A stretch of DNA of 10,284 nucleotides from Sphingomonadales bacterium (lineage in GTDB: Bacteria; Pseudomonadota; Alphaproteobacteria; Sphingomonadales; Sphingomonadaceae), in NCBI GenBank assembly GCA_027486275.1, contig JAIXPM010000193.1:1-10284 (forward strand), in the 5' to 3' direction. Numbering within the stretch: position 1 is the first letter of the stretch; the number at the start of each line of letters is the position of its first letter. The position numbers were made by a program, and so were the translations under genes. Positions 1 to 4,763 of the stretch are shown in pieces. Under the pieces are notes generated by a model. It worked only from the letters and a program-made list of their open reading frames with translations. It was not told the origin of the DNA and did not search any database.

Positions 1-374
1 AGGCTGACGGCACCTTCATCATGGGTGAGGCCCGTGGTGGTCGTCGGCTCATGCGCCACCGGCGGCAGCAGCTTGCGGCCATCCTGGATGCCAGCTTGCA
101 CCAGGCCAATGCTGCCATCAGGCGTGATCTTGTAGGCCCGATAGAAGGCAGCGCCATCGAGCCGTTTTTCATCGACATGTTTGAGGATATAGCCGGCAGT
201 GACCGGCGCGCGCTCGGTTTCGAGCGCAATGGTGATCGGGCCAAGCTCGGTGGTCATCACCACCTTCACTGTCGCCGGTTCGACAGGCGGCGACGGTGGT
301 GCAGCCGCCTCCTGCGCGGACAGGGGCAGCGACAAGCCGGCAAGCGCGGCAGCGATGATGGAGCGGCGAATCAT
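1..374 (-). CDS. Exported cyclophilin-type peptidyl-prolyl cis-trans isomerase (partial, C-terminus outside window)
   Basis: Catalyses cis-trans isomerisation of prolyl bonds, probably helping fold exported proteins in the periplasm. Read on the minus strand from ATG at 374, the product starts MIRRSIIAAALAGLSLPLSA, a basic start plus hydrophobic core, with a likely signal peptidase I site after LSA (residue 20). A short Ala/Pro-rich linker follows. Then comes the usual cyclophilin opening: VVMTTELGPITIALE (strands beta-1 and beta-2), RAPVTAGYILKHVD, and the RLDGAAFYRA segment that matches the family's 'fdGt.FHRvi' stretch. About 124 residues are visible, so the second half of the domain, including most of the catalytic pocket, lies beyond base 1. 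In place of the usual FHRV it reads FYRA, as in several divergent alphaproteobacterial periplasmic cyclophilins, so activity is not certain. It lies 52 bases downstream of the blh-type gene on the same strand and could be read through from it. The family call is fairly secure. Confidence 0.85.
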   Translation of the reverse strand, partial: MIRRSIIAAALAGLSLPLSAQEAAAPPSPPVEPATVKVVMTTELGPITIALETERAPVTAGYILKHVDEKRLDGAAFYRAYKITPDGSIGLVQAGIQDGRKLLPPVAHEPTTTTGLTHDEGAVS

Positions 375-377
375 AGA

Positions 378-417
378 TGCAGCATAGCCTGGCCACAGTC
401 GCCGGCCAGTGGCTGCA
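378..417. repeat. Two-part inverted repeat between the dioxygenase and isomerase genes
   Basis: The 52-base gap holds a nested dyad. The outer arms are TGCAGC (378-383) and GCTGCA (412-417). The inner arms are CTGGCC (389-394) and GGCCAG (404-409), with a 9-base loop; unpaired bases at 384-388 and 410-411 separate the two helices. In minus-strand RNA this would fold just after the blh-type stop codon and just before the isomerase start codon. No run of T follows on either strand, so it does not look like a standard intrinsic terminator. It may stabilise mRNA ends or mark a processing site. Confidence 0.4.
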
Positions 418-426
418 GTGCCGCGC

Positions 427-1302
427 TTAAACCCCCTGCAACGGCAAACGCAGGAAACGGCGGCCTTTCGCATCGGCGGGCGGCAGTTCACCGCCAGCGA
501 TATTCACCTGTAGGCTGGGCAGGATCAGCAGCGGCGGCGCCAGCGTGGCATCGCGGGCACGGCGCATGGCGATGAAATCATCTGCCGAAACGCCATCATG
601 CACGTGGATGTTGCCGGCCTTCTGCGCGGCCACACTGGTTTCGCAGGCATAGTCGCTGCGGCCGGCGGGCAGATAATCATGGCCAACAAAGATGCGGATT
701 TCCGGCGGCAGCGCCAGGATTTTCTGGATGGAAGCGTGCAACATCGCCGCGTCGCCACCGGGGAAATCGCAGCGCGCCGTGCCATAATCCGGCATGAACA
801 GCGTATCGCCCACGAAGGCCGCATCGCCGATCAGATAGGTGACACAAGCCGGCGTATGTCCTGGCGTGTGCAGCACACGGATGGTGAGATTACCCAACGG
901 CAGAGTCGCCCCTTCCTCCAACAGCATGTCGAACTGGCGGCCATCGGTGGCCAGATCATCCATGGCAAAGCGCGGTGCAAACACGCGCTGCACGTCCCCG
1001 ATTCGGGCACCGATCACCAAAGGTGCGCCGCTCTTGTCGCGCAGCCAGTGGCCACCGGCCAGATGATCGGCATGAGCATGGGTTTCCATCACATACTTCA
1101 GTTGCAACTGGCGCTGCCGCACGGTGGCGAGCAGGCGCTCCAGCCCGGCGTGGGAAACCACGGCGCCCTTCGGTTCATAATCCAACACGGCATCGATGAT
1201 GGCGGCATGGCCGGTGGCAGGATCGGCCACGAGATAGGTCCAAGTGTTGGTGGCGGGATCGAAGAATGGGGTGACATAAGGGTGATTGGCTATGACGCTC
1301 AT
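427..1302 (-). CDS. blh: Blh/ETHE1-type persulfide dioxygenase, metallo-beta-lactamase fold
   Basis: Predicted Fe(II) enzyme that oxidises glutathione persulfide to sulfite plus glutathione, the detoxifying step in sulfide metabolism, in the cytoplasm. The 291-residue product has the metal-site series of the metallo-beta-lactamase fold: THAHADH (His75, His77, Asp79, His80), HTPGHT (His149), VGDTLF (Asp166) and VGHDY (His208). The early PFFDPATNTWTYLV segment and the CDFPGGDA stretch around residue 178 are typical of the Blh/ETHE1 group rather than of lactamases or glyoxalase II. The start is ATG 1302: AAGGAG (complement of 1310-1315) lies 7 bases upstream. A TTG at 1320 would add six residues but precedes that ribosome site. 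As I recall, Xylella and Agrobacterium Blh carry an extra rhodanese-like DUF442 domain; here it is absent and a rhodanese is encoded separately across the divergent promoter. It is transcribed away from the bigR-like repressor, which probably controls it. The fold is certain; the substrate is inferred from family and neighbours. Confidence 0.9.
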   Translation of the reverse strand: MSVIANHPYVTPFFDPATNTWTYLVADPATGHAAIIDAVLDYEPKGAVVSHAGLERLLATVRQRQLQLKYVMETHAHADHLAGGHWLRDKSGAPLVIGARIGDVQRVFAPRFAMDDLATDGRQFDMLLEEGATLPLGNLTIRVLHTPGHTPACVTYLIGDAAFVGDTLFMPDYGTARCDFPGGDAAMLHASIQKILALPPEIRIFVGHDYLPAGRSDYACETSVAAQKAGNIHVHDGVSADDFIAMRRARDATLAPPLLILPSLQVNIAGGELPPADAKGRRFLRLPLQGV

Positions 1303-1322
1303 GGGAACTCTCCTTCGCAATC

Positions 1323-1350
1323 ATATTATCACTTGTTAAATTAGATTCAA
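1323..1350 (-). promoter_or_regulatory. Probable sigma-70-type promoter for the dioxygenase gene
   Basis: On the minus strand, TTGAAT (complement of 1345-1350) and TAATAT (complement of 1323-1328) are 16 bases apart inside a stretch with only 8 G/C in the 40 bases 1321-1360. Transcription would start near 1316, giving a leader of about 14 bases that begins almost at the AAGGAG ribosome site. The alternative -10 GATAAT (1325-1330) is a better hexamer but only 14 bases from the -35. The elements overlap the oppositely directed bigR promoter and the dyad at 1328-1355. Confidence 0.5.
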
Positions 1351-1355
1351 CTGAT
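1328..1355. promoter_or_regulatory. Candidate BigR/ArsR-type operator (imperfect dyad)
   Basis: ATCACTTG (1328-1335) and CAACTGAT (1348-1355) are inverted copies matching at 7 of 8 positions, separated by a 12-base AT-rich spacer containing TTAAATTAGATT. ArsR-family dimers bind AT-rich dyads of about this size, and BigR is known to bind an AT-rich palindrome in its own promoter. The dyad covers the -35 element of both divergent promoters and touches both -10 elements, so one bound dimer could shut off both transcripts. That BigR binds here is inferred from position and symmetry. Confidence 0.5.
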
Positions 1356-1360
1356 ATATT
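1333..1360 (+). promoter_or_regulatory. Probable promoter of the bigR-rhodanese-tauE operon, giving a leaderless mRNA
   Basis: TTGTTA (1333-1338) and TATATT (1355-1360) are 16 bases apart. A start about 7 bases after the -10 falls on the A of the bigR ATG at 1367, and the bases before that ATG (TTCCCTCC) are pyrimidine-rich with no ribosome-binding sequence. Both facts fit a leaderless message. The promoter is interleaved with the minus-strand promoter of the dioxygenase gene, so the two may also exclude each other physically. Confidence 0.5.
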
Positions 1361-1366
1361 CCCTCC

Positions 1367-1723
1367 ATGATCCCGACCGACATTTCCCTGTTCGAACAAT
1401 CCGCGGCGGTCGCTTCCCGTCTGTTGAAAGCGATGGCGCATGACTCGCGGCTGCTGGTGTTGTGCCAGTTGGTGGATGGCGAAATGCAGGCCGGCCAATT
1501 TGCCACGCGCCTGTCGCAATCGGCGCTGTCGCAGCATCTGGCCGTGCTGCGCACCGAAGGCTTGGTCGCCACCCGCCGCGACGGCCAGGCGATCTTCTAT
1601 CGCCTCGCCAATCCCGCTGTGAAGGCCGTGATCACCACCCTGGCCGGCACCTATTGCCCCCCATCACCTGAACCGGCCGAACTTGCGGAGACCCATCATG
1701 CTGAAAATCTTGTCACCCTCTGA
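1367..1723 (+). CDS. bigR: BigR/SqrR-like ArsR-family persulfide-sensing repressor
   Basis: Winged-helix repressor of 118 residues that should release DNA when reactive sulfur species link two cysteines. The ArsR pattern is clear: helix AVASRLLKAMAHDSRLLVLCQLVDGEM (residues 14-40), recognition region SQSALSQHLAVLR (50-62) and wing GLVATRRDGQAIFYRL (65-80). Cys33 in the early helix and Cys97 in the C-terminal helix sit where BigR (Cys42, Cys108) and SqrR (Cys41, Cys107) carry their redox pair; no metal-binding CVC motif is present, which argues against ArsR/SmtB metal sensing. The cysteine spacing is 64 instead of 66 because two residues are missing in the turn before the recognition helix (ATRL directly followed by SQSALSQH). 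The gene probably starts leaderless at ATG 1367. Its last 26 bases overlap the start of the rhodanese gene, suggesting coupled translation. Neighbours (persulfide dioxygenase, rhodanese, TauE) support the assignment. Family certain; effector inferred. Confidence 0.88.
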   Translation: MIPTDISLFEQSAAVASRLLKAMAHDSRLLVLCQLVDGEMQAGQFATRLSQSALSQHLAVLRTEGLVATRRDGQAIFYRLANPAVKAVITTLAGTYCPPSPEPAELAETHHAENLVTL

Positions 1724-2225
1724 AGCGGCGTCGCTGGTCGATGCTGGCCATGCGCTGCTGGTCGACGTGCGCGAAGCAGATGAATTCGCCTCCCGTCATA
1801 TCCCCGGTTCGCTTTCGCTACCGCTCAGCTTGCCCGACAATGGCCCGCTGGCCTGCGGCATGGACAGCAGCCTGATCTTCACCTGCCAGACCGGCCGGCG
1901 CACCAATGCCAACAGCGGGCGGTTGCTGGCCCGCGTGCCCGGCGGCAGCGCCTTTATGTTGGATGGCGGCGTAGACGCCTGGGCCAAGGCCGGCTTGCCC
2001 GTCGCCGGCCGGGAAGCGGCGAAAGCACTGCCGATCATGCGCCAGGTACAGATTGCGGCCGGGCTGCTGGTGCTGACCGGCGTAATGCTGAGCATCTTCG
2101 TGGCTCCGCTGTGGATTGCGCTAGCCGGCTTCGTCGGCGCCGGGCTCAGCTTTGCCGGCATGACCGGCTGGTGCGGCATGGCCCAGTTGCTCGGCATGAT
2201 GCCCTGGAACCGGCAACCGGCGTGA
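1698..2225 (+). CDS. YgaP-like membrane-anchored rhodanese (rhodanese domain plus DUF2892)
   Basis: Sulfurtransferase that would carry sulfane sulfur as a persulfide on its active cysteine, with the domain facing the cytoplasm. The 175-residue product has a single rhodanese domain (about residues 4-103): LVDVREADEF, HIPGSLSLPL, active loop CQTGRRT with Cys63, and LDGGVDAWAKAGLPV. Two membrane helices follow (about 117-135 and 137-155) and the DUF2892 tail GWCGMAQLLGMMPWN with Cys159. E. coli YgaP has nearly the same length and also uses Cys63. ATG 1698 is chosen because the rhodanese fold begins directly there and GCGGAGA lies 6 bases upstream; an in-frame TTG at 1683 has no such support. The gene overlaps the repressor's end by 26 bases and stops 4 bases before tauE. 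It may take over the rhodanese role that DUF442 plays inside other Blh proteins. Domain calls are firm; donor and acceptor are unknown. Confidence 0.9.
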   Translation: MLKILSPSEAASLVDAGHALLVDVREADEFASRHIPGSLSLPLSLPDNGPLACGMDSSLIFTCQTGRRTNANSGRLLARVPGGSAFMLDGGVDAWAKAGLPVAGREAAKALPIMRQVQIAAGLLVLTGVMLSIFVAPLWIALAGFVGAGLSFAGMTGWCGMAQLLGMMPWNRQPA

Positions 2226-2229
2226 TCCG

Positions 2230-2997
2230 ATGACCGCAACCTTGCTGGCTGCCTTGGGCGGGGCGATCATCGCCATGCTGCTTGGCCTGTTTGGCGGCGG
2301 CGGTTCTGTGCTGGCCACGCCGTGGCTGCTCTATGCCGTTGGCATTGCCGATCCGCACGTGGCGATCGGCACTGGTGCTGCGGCCGTGGCGCTGAACGCC
2401 GGGGCCAATCTGGCGCTGCAAGCGCGGGCCGGCACGGTGAAATGGCCTTGCGCCCTGAGCTTCGCCGGCGCCGGTCTTGCCGGTTCGCTGGCTGGCGCGG
2501 CGCTGGCCCAACGCGTTGATGGCACAGCGCTGATGGGCGGCTTTGCGTTGGCGATGCTTGCCGTTGGTCTGGCCATGCTGCGGCCGCCGCGTGATGCCGG
2601 TGATCCGGCCGTGCGGCTGGATGCAGCGATGACGCTGAAGCTGGTCCCGGCCGGATTGCTGGTCGGGCTGGCCGCAGGCTTTTTCGGCATTGGCGGCGGT
2701 TTCCTGATCGTGCCGGGCCTGATGGCGGCGACAGGGATGACGCTGGCCAATGCCGCGGCATCGTCGCTGGTGTCGGTGCTGCTTTTCGGTCTCGCCACCT
2801 CTGCCACTTATGCGGCGGCCGGGCGCGTGGACGTCCCTGCCCTGCTGGCGATGCTGGCCGGCGGCCTGATCGGCGTGCTTGCCGCCCGCCGGCTGGCGCC
2901 GCGTCTTGCCGGACATGCCCTGCTGGCGCGCCGGCTGTTTGCGGCGATGGTGATCGTTACTGCACTTTATGTCGGCTGGCGGGCACTGGGAACATGA
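2230..2997 (+). CDS. TauE/SafE-family anion permease, probable sulfite or sulfur-compound exporter
   Basis: Integral inner-membrane protein of 255 residues, almost entirely hydrophobic with roughly eight predicted helices. It shows the internal duplication of the TauE/SafE family: LLGLFGGGGSVLATPWL near residue 18 and AAGFFGIGGGFLIVPGL near residue 148, each an entry to one half. Members move sulfite, sulfoacetate or related anions; one is part of the BigR regulon in Agrobacterium and Xylella. Starting 4 bases after the rhodanese stop and lacking a good ribosome site, it is probably translated by coupling. In this setting it would expel the sulfite made by the dioxygenase. The stop codon lies 3 bases from the 3' end of an oppositely oriented tRNA, leaving no space for a separate terminator. 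The family is certain; the substrate is inferred from context. Confidence 0.88.
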   Translation: MTATLLAALGGAIIAMLLGLFGGGGSVLATPWLLYAVGIADPHVAIGTGAAAVALNAGANLALQARAGTVKWPCALSFAGAGLAGSLAGAALAQRVDGTALMGGFALAMLAVGLAMLRPPRDAGDPAVRLDAAMTLKLVPAGLLVGLAAGFFGIGGGFLIVPGLMAATGMTLANAAASSLVSVLLFGLATSATYAAAGRVDVPALLAMLAGGLIGVLAARRLAPRLAGHALLARRLFAAMVIVTALYVGWRALGT

Positions 2998-3000
2998 TGT

Positions 3001-3077
3001 TGGCGCGCCCGGCAGGACTCGAACCTGCAACCCCGAGGGTAGAAGCCACGTGCTCTATCCAGTTGAGCTACGGGCGC
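3001..3077 (-). tRNA. tRNA-Arg (anticodon TCT), CCA encoded
   Basis: Read on the minus strand this 77-base stretch folds as a full cloverleaf. The acceptor stem GCGCCCG/CGGGCGC pairs perfectly, with discriminator G and an encoded CCA. The D arm is GCTC/GAGC with a GG-containing loop, the anticodon loop CTTCTAC carries TCT after T33 and before A37, the variable loop is GGGTT, and the T arm is GCAGG/CCTGC with loop TTCGAGT. An A at the position equivalent to A20 fits arginine identity. The anticodon stem CGTGG/CCTCG has a U-U mismatch at the middle pair (29-41), caused by the base at 3037. It reads AGA, a rare codon in GC-rich genomes. It ends 3 bases from the converging tauE stop and begins 41 bases after the small gene on the same strand. 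A weak promoter (TTGATC, complement of 3133-3138; 17 bases; TGGATT, complement of 3110-3115) could serve it. Confidence 0.95.
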
Positions 3078-3081
3078 GTGG

Positions 3082-3097
3082 CGCTGCAATTGCAGCG
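3082..3097. repeat. 16-base perfect palindrome just upstream of tRNA-Arg
   Basis: CGCTGCAATTGCAGCG is its own reverse complement and lies 5 bases before the mature tRNA 5' end. With no central loop it is a poor RNA hairpin, although opening the four central bases leaves a 6-bp stem. It could be a protein-binding site acting on tRNA transcription or part of a pre-tRNA leader cut by RNase P. A chance occurrence in GC-rich DNA is possible. Confidence 0.4.
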
Positions 3098-3118
3098 GAA
3101 AGCCGGGAAAATCCAGCG

Positions 3119-3316
3119 TTACTCGTCCGCCAGATCAAGATAGGGGGCGACGTCGTTGTCGGTGGCGATCCACAGGCTGGCTTGTACGTCGTCGCTCTGG
3201 GCGGCGGCGATGGCCAAGGCGTCGGCCAGCGGGCCATAGAACAGGGTTTCGGCCACCGGATCGCCCTCATCAAGCCGGTAGAGCCGCACCGTCGCCGTGG
3301 CGAAGGTGGAACGCAT
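3119..3316 (-). CDS. Small uncharacterised protein coupled to the complex I accessory subunit
   Basis: A 65-residue product not recognised as any named family. It begins MRSTFATATVRLYRLDEG, has a middle segment of mixed hydrophobic and acidic residues (PLADALAIAAAQSDDVQASL) and ends WIATDNDVAPYLDLADE. It is acidic overall, has no signal peptide, membrane helix or cysteine, and looks like a small soluble alpha/beta protein. Its ATG overlaps the stop codon of the upstream gene as TGATG (1-base overlap), a common arrangement for coupled translation of partner proteins. That junction, and residue composition like that of real proteins, support it as a gene despite its length. A role beside the complex I subunit is a guess from position. 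tRNA-Arg follows 41 bases downstream on the same strand. Confidence 0.65.
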   Translation of the reverse strand: MRSTFATATVRLYRLDEGDPVAETLFYGPLADALAIAAAQSDDVQASLWIATDNDVAPYLDLADE

Positions 3317-3594
3317 CAGCGGAAATTGTCGGCGTAGGCCTGGATCTTCAGCCGGCGCGGGCCCAGCGGCAGGATTTCCACCTCCAGCCCATTGGCCTTA
3401 GCATAGGCCAGCGCCGCGTCCTGGCTGGCAAAGCGCAGCTGCACCTGACCGGCGGTGAAGCCGCTGCCGGTCCAGCCCGTGAGCGGATCGGCGCGCATGC
3501 GATCATCGCGTTCGAATTCCAGCAGCCATTCGCCGGTGTGGGCGCGTCCGGACTGGGTGGCAGGCTTGGGGCGTTGATAAAGACGAGCGTGCAT
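3316..3594 (-). CDS. NDUFS4-like NADH dehydrogenase (complex I) accessory subunit
   Basis: Bacterial counterpart of the 18-kDa NDUFS4 (AQDQ) accessory subunit, which in alphaproteobacteria and mitochondria binds the peripheral arm of complex I near the NADH-oxidising module. The 92-residue product carries the family landmarks in order: ARLYQRPKPATQSGRAHTGEW (residues 3-23), LEFERDDRMRADPLTGWTGSG (25-45), QVQLRFASQDAALAYAKANG (50-69) and the closing KIQAYADNF (83-91). Length equals the usual bacterial size of about 90-105 residues. ATG 3594 is chosen because the family motif begins at once; a TTG at 3630 would add a basic, Ala-rich stretch and run through the hairpin at 3609-3628. It lies 51 bases after ispB and overlaps the next small gene by one base. 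Although the WTGSGFT segment differs from the commoner WTSS-DT form, the assignment is secure. Confidence 0.9.
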   Translation of the reverse strand: MHARLYQRPKPATQSGRAHTGEWLLEFERDDRMRADPLTGWTGSGFTAGQVQLRFASQDAALAYAKANGLEVEILPLGPRRLKIQAYADNFR

Positions 3595-3608
3595 GGCCGC
3601 CCTTTTGC

Positions 3609-3628
3609 GCCTGCCAGCGCCGGCAGGC
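3609..3628. repeat. Intercistronic hairpin between ispB and the complex I subunit
   Basis: GCCTGCC (3609-3615) and GGCAGGC (3622-3628) form a perfect 7-bp stem with a 6-base loop in the 51-base gap. On the minus strand the stem is followed by GCAAAAGGGC and not by a run of T, so intrinsic termination is unlikely. It sits 15 bases before the downstream ATG and could shield the ispB 3' end or adjust the ratio of the two products. Confidence 0.45.
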
Positions 3629-3645
3629 AAGAGGGGGCGGGTGCC

Positions 3646-4653
3646 TCAGTAGGCGCGGTGGATCGCGAACTCGACTGTTTCGGTGAGCGCGTCGCGCGCC
3701 GGGCCCTTGGCAAAGCTGCCCAGCACATCGATCGCGCGCTGCCCATAATGGCGGGCGCGGGCCATGGTGTCGGCCACGGCATTAGTGGTGCGCAGCAGTT
3801 CGCCGGCGCGGATCAGTTCCACATCGCCATTGGCTCTACCGGTCATGGCGCGGCGCCAGAATTCGCGATCTTCCTCGTTGCCGCGGGCATAGGCCAGAAT
3901 CACCGGCAGGGTGATCTTGCCGTCGCGGAAATCATCGCCGGCATTCTTGCCCATGGTTTCCGCGTCCGACACATAATCGATCGCATCATCAACCAGCTGG
4001 AAGGCGATACCGAGATAGCGGCCATAGCTGGCCAGTGCCTCCTCGCCCTTTTCATCACGCTCGGCAACCACGCCGGCAATCTGACAGGCGGCGGCGAACA
4101 ACGCGGCCGTCTTGGCGCTGATGATATCGAGGTAACGATCTTCGGTGGTGGTCACATCGCGCGCGGCGGTGAGCTGGGCCACCTCGCCTTCCGCAATCAC
4201 GGCCGATGCACGCGAAAGGATCTTGAGCACCCTGAGCGACCCATCTTCGACCATGAGTTCAAACGCGCGGCTGAACAGGAAATCGCCCACCAGCACGCTG
4301 GCCGGATTGCCATAAAGCGAATTGGCCGTGACCTTGCCGCGCCGAAGCCCTGACGCATCAACCACATCATCATGCAGCAACGTTGCGGTGTGGATGAACT
4401 CGACAGCGGCCGCCAGCTTGTAATGGCGGGTGCCTTCATAACCCAGCAGGCTGGCGCAGCCCAGGGTGAGCATCGGCCGCAGCCGCTTGCCCCCGCCGGC
4501 AATCAGGTGGCCGGCCAGTTCCGGAATCAGCGCCACTGGCGATTGCATGCGATCGAGGATCACATGATTTACCGCGTTGAGACCCGGCGCGGTCAGGTTC
4601 ATCAACGCCTGGATCGACGGATCGCGGCGGAGGGTATGGACGGTGGCTGTCAC
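3646..4653 (-). CDS. ispB: Long-chain polyprenyl diphosphate synthase for the ubiquinone side chain
   Basis: Condenses isopentenyl diphosphate onto an allylic primer to make the long prenyl tail of ubiquinone, using Mg2+ in the cytoplasm. The 335-residue product has every class I trans-prenyltransferase landmark: GGGKRLRP (residues 53-60), first aspartate motif DDVVD (95-99) followed by LRRGK, GDFLFSRAFE (123-132), SAKTAALFAAAC (179-190) and second aspartate motif DDAID (222-226). Small residues Ala90 and Thr91 just before the first motif leave an open product tunnel, as in octaprenyl and longer synthases, in contrast to the bulky residues of short-chain enzymes; sphingomonads usually carry ubiquinone-10. 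The start is GTG 4653, which has AAGGA (complement of 4661-4665) 7 bases upstream. Upstream extensions in this frame have no ribosome site. It heads a minus-strand group with the complex I subunit. Exact chain length cannot be read from the sequence. Confidence 0.93.
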   Translation of the reverse strand: MTATVHTLRRDPSIQALMNLTAPGLNAVNHVILDRMQSPVALIPELAGHLIAGGGKRLRPMLTLGCASLLGYEGTRHYKLAAAVEFIHTATLLHDDVVDASGLRRGKVTANSLYGNPASVLVGDFLFSRAFELMVEDGSLRVLKILSRASAVIAEGEVAQLTAARDVTTTEDRYLDIISAKTAALFAAACQIAGVVAERDEKGEEALASYGRYLGIAFQLVDDAIDYVSDAETMGKNAGDDFRDGKITLPVILAYARGNEEDREFWRRAMTGRANGDVELIRAGELLRTTNAVADTMARARHYGQRAIDVLGSFAKGPARDALTETVEFAIHRAY

Positions 4654-4763
4654 GGCGTTTTCCTTAACGCAAGTAACGGCTCGTGCAAGCGCGGCCTTGC
4701 TCCCCGCGCTGCTGTGCCGCAAAAGGACGATGTGGCCATTACGGGCCAGATGGGGGACACAGC
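4654..4763. promoter_or_regulatory. Divergent region between ispB and chorismate mutase genes
   Basis: These 110 bases must hold the promoters of both genes, but I see no convincing -35/-10 pair on either strand. Visible are the ispB ribosome site (4661-4665), a GGGGGA ribosome site for chorismate mutase (4752-4757), and an inverted repeat AGCGCGG (4688-4694) / CCGCGCT (4704-4710) with a 9-base spacer. The repeat could be an operator or a leader hairpin. Confidence 0.4.

Noticed and set aside
598..1344. Long open frame (248 codons) on the plus strand opposite the dioxygenase gene
   Set aside because: It is a GC-rich shadow of the metal-site-bearing minus-strand gene, has no family resemblance and is preceded by no ribosome site.
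2146..3030. 294-codon open frame on the minus strand across the TauE gene
   Set aside because: Composition is Gln/Arg/His-rich and low in hydrophobics, typical of antisense frames, and it runs into the tRNA; the plus-strand permease has clear duplicated family motifs.
3601..3630. Intrinsic terminator after ispB
   Set aside because: The 7-bp stem is real but is followed by GCAAAAGGGC on the transcribed strand, with no T-run, so it was listed only as a hairpin.
3538..4353. 271-codon plus-strand frame opposite ispB
   Set aside because: It covers a gene with both aspartate-rich motifs on the other strand and shows no recognisable domain itself.
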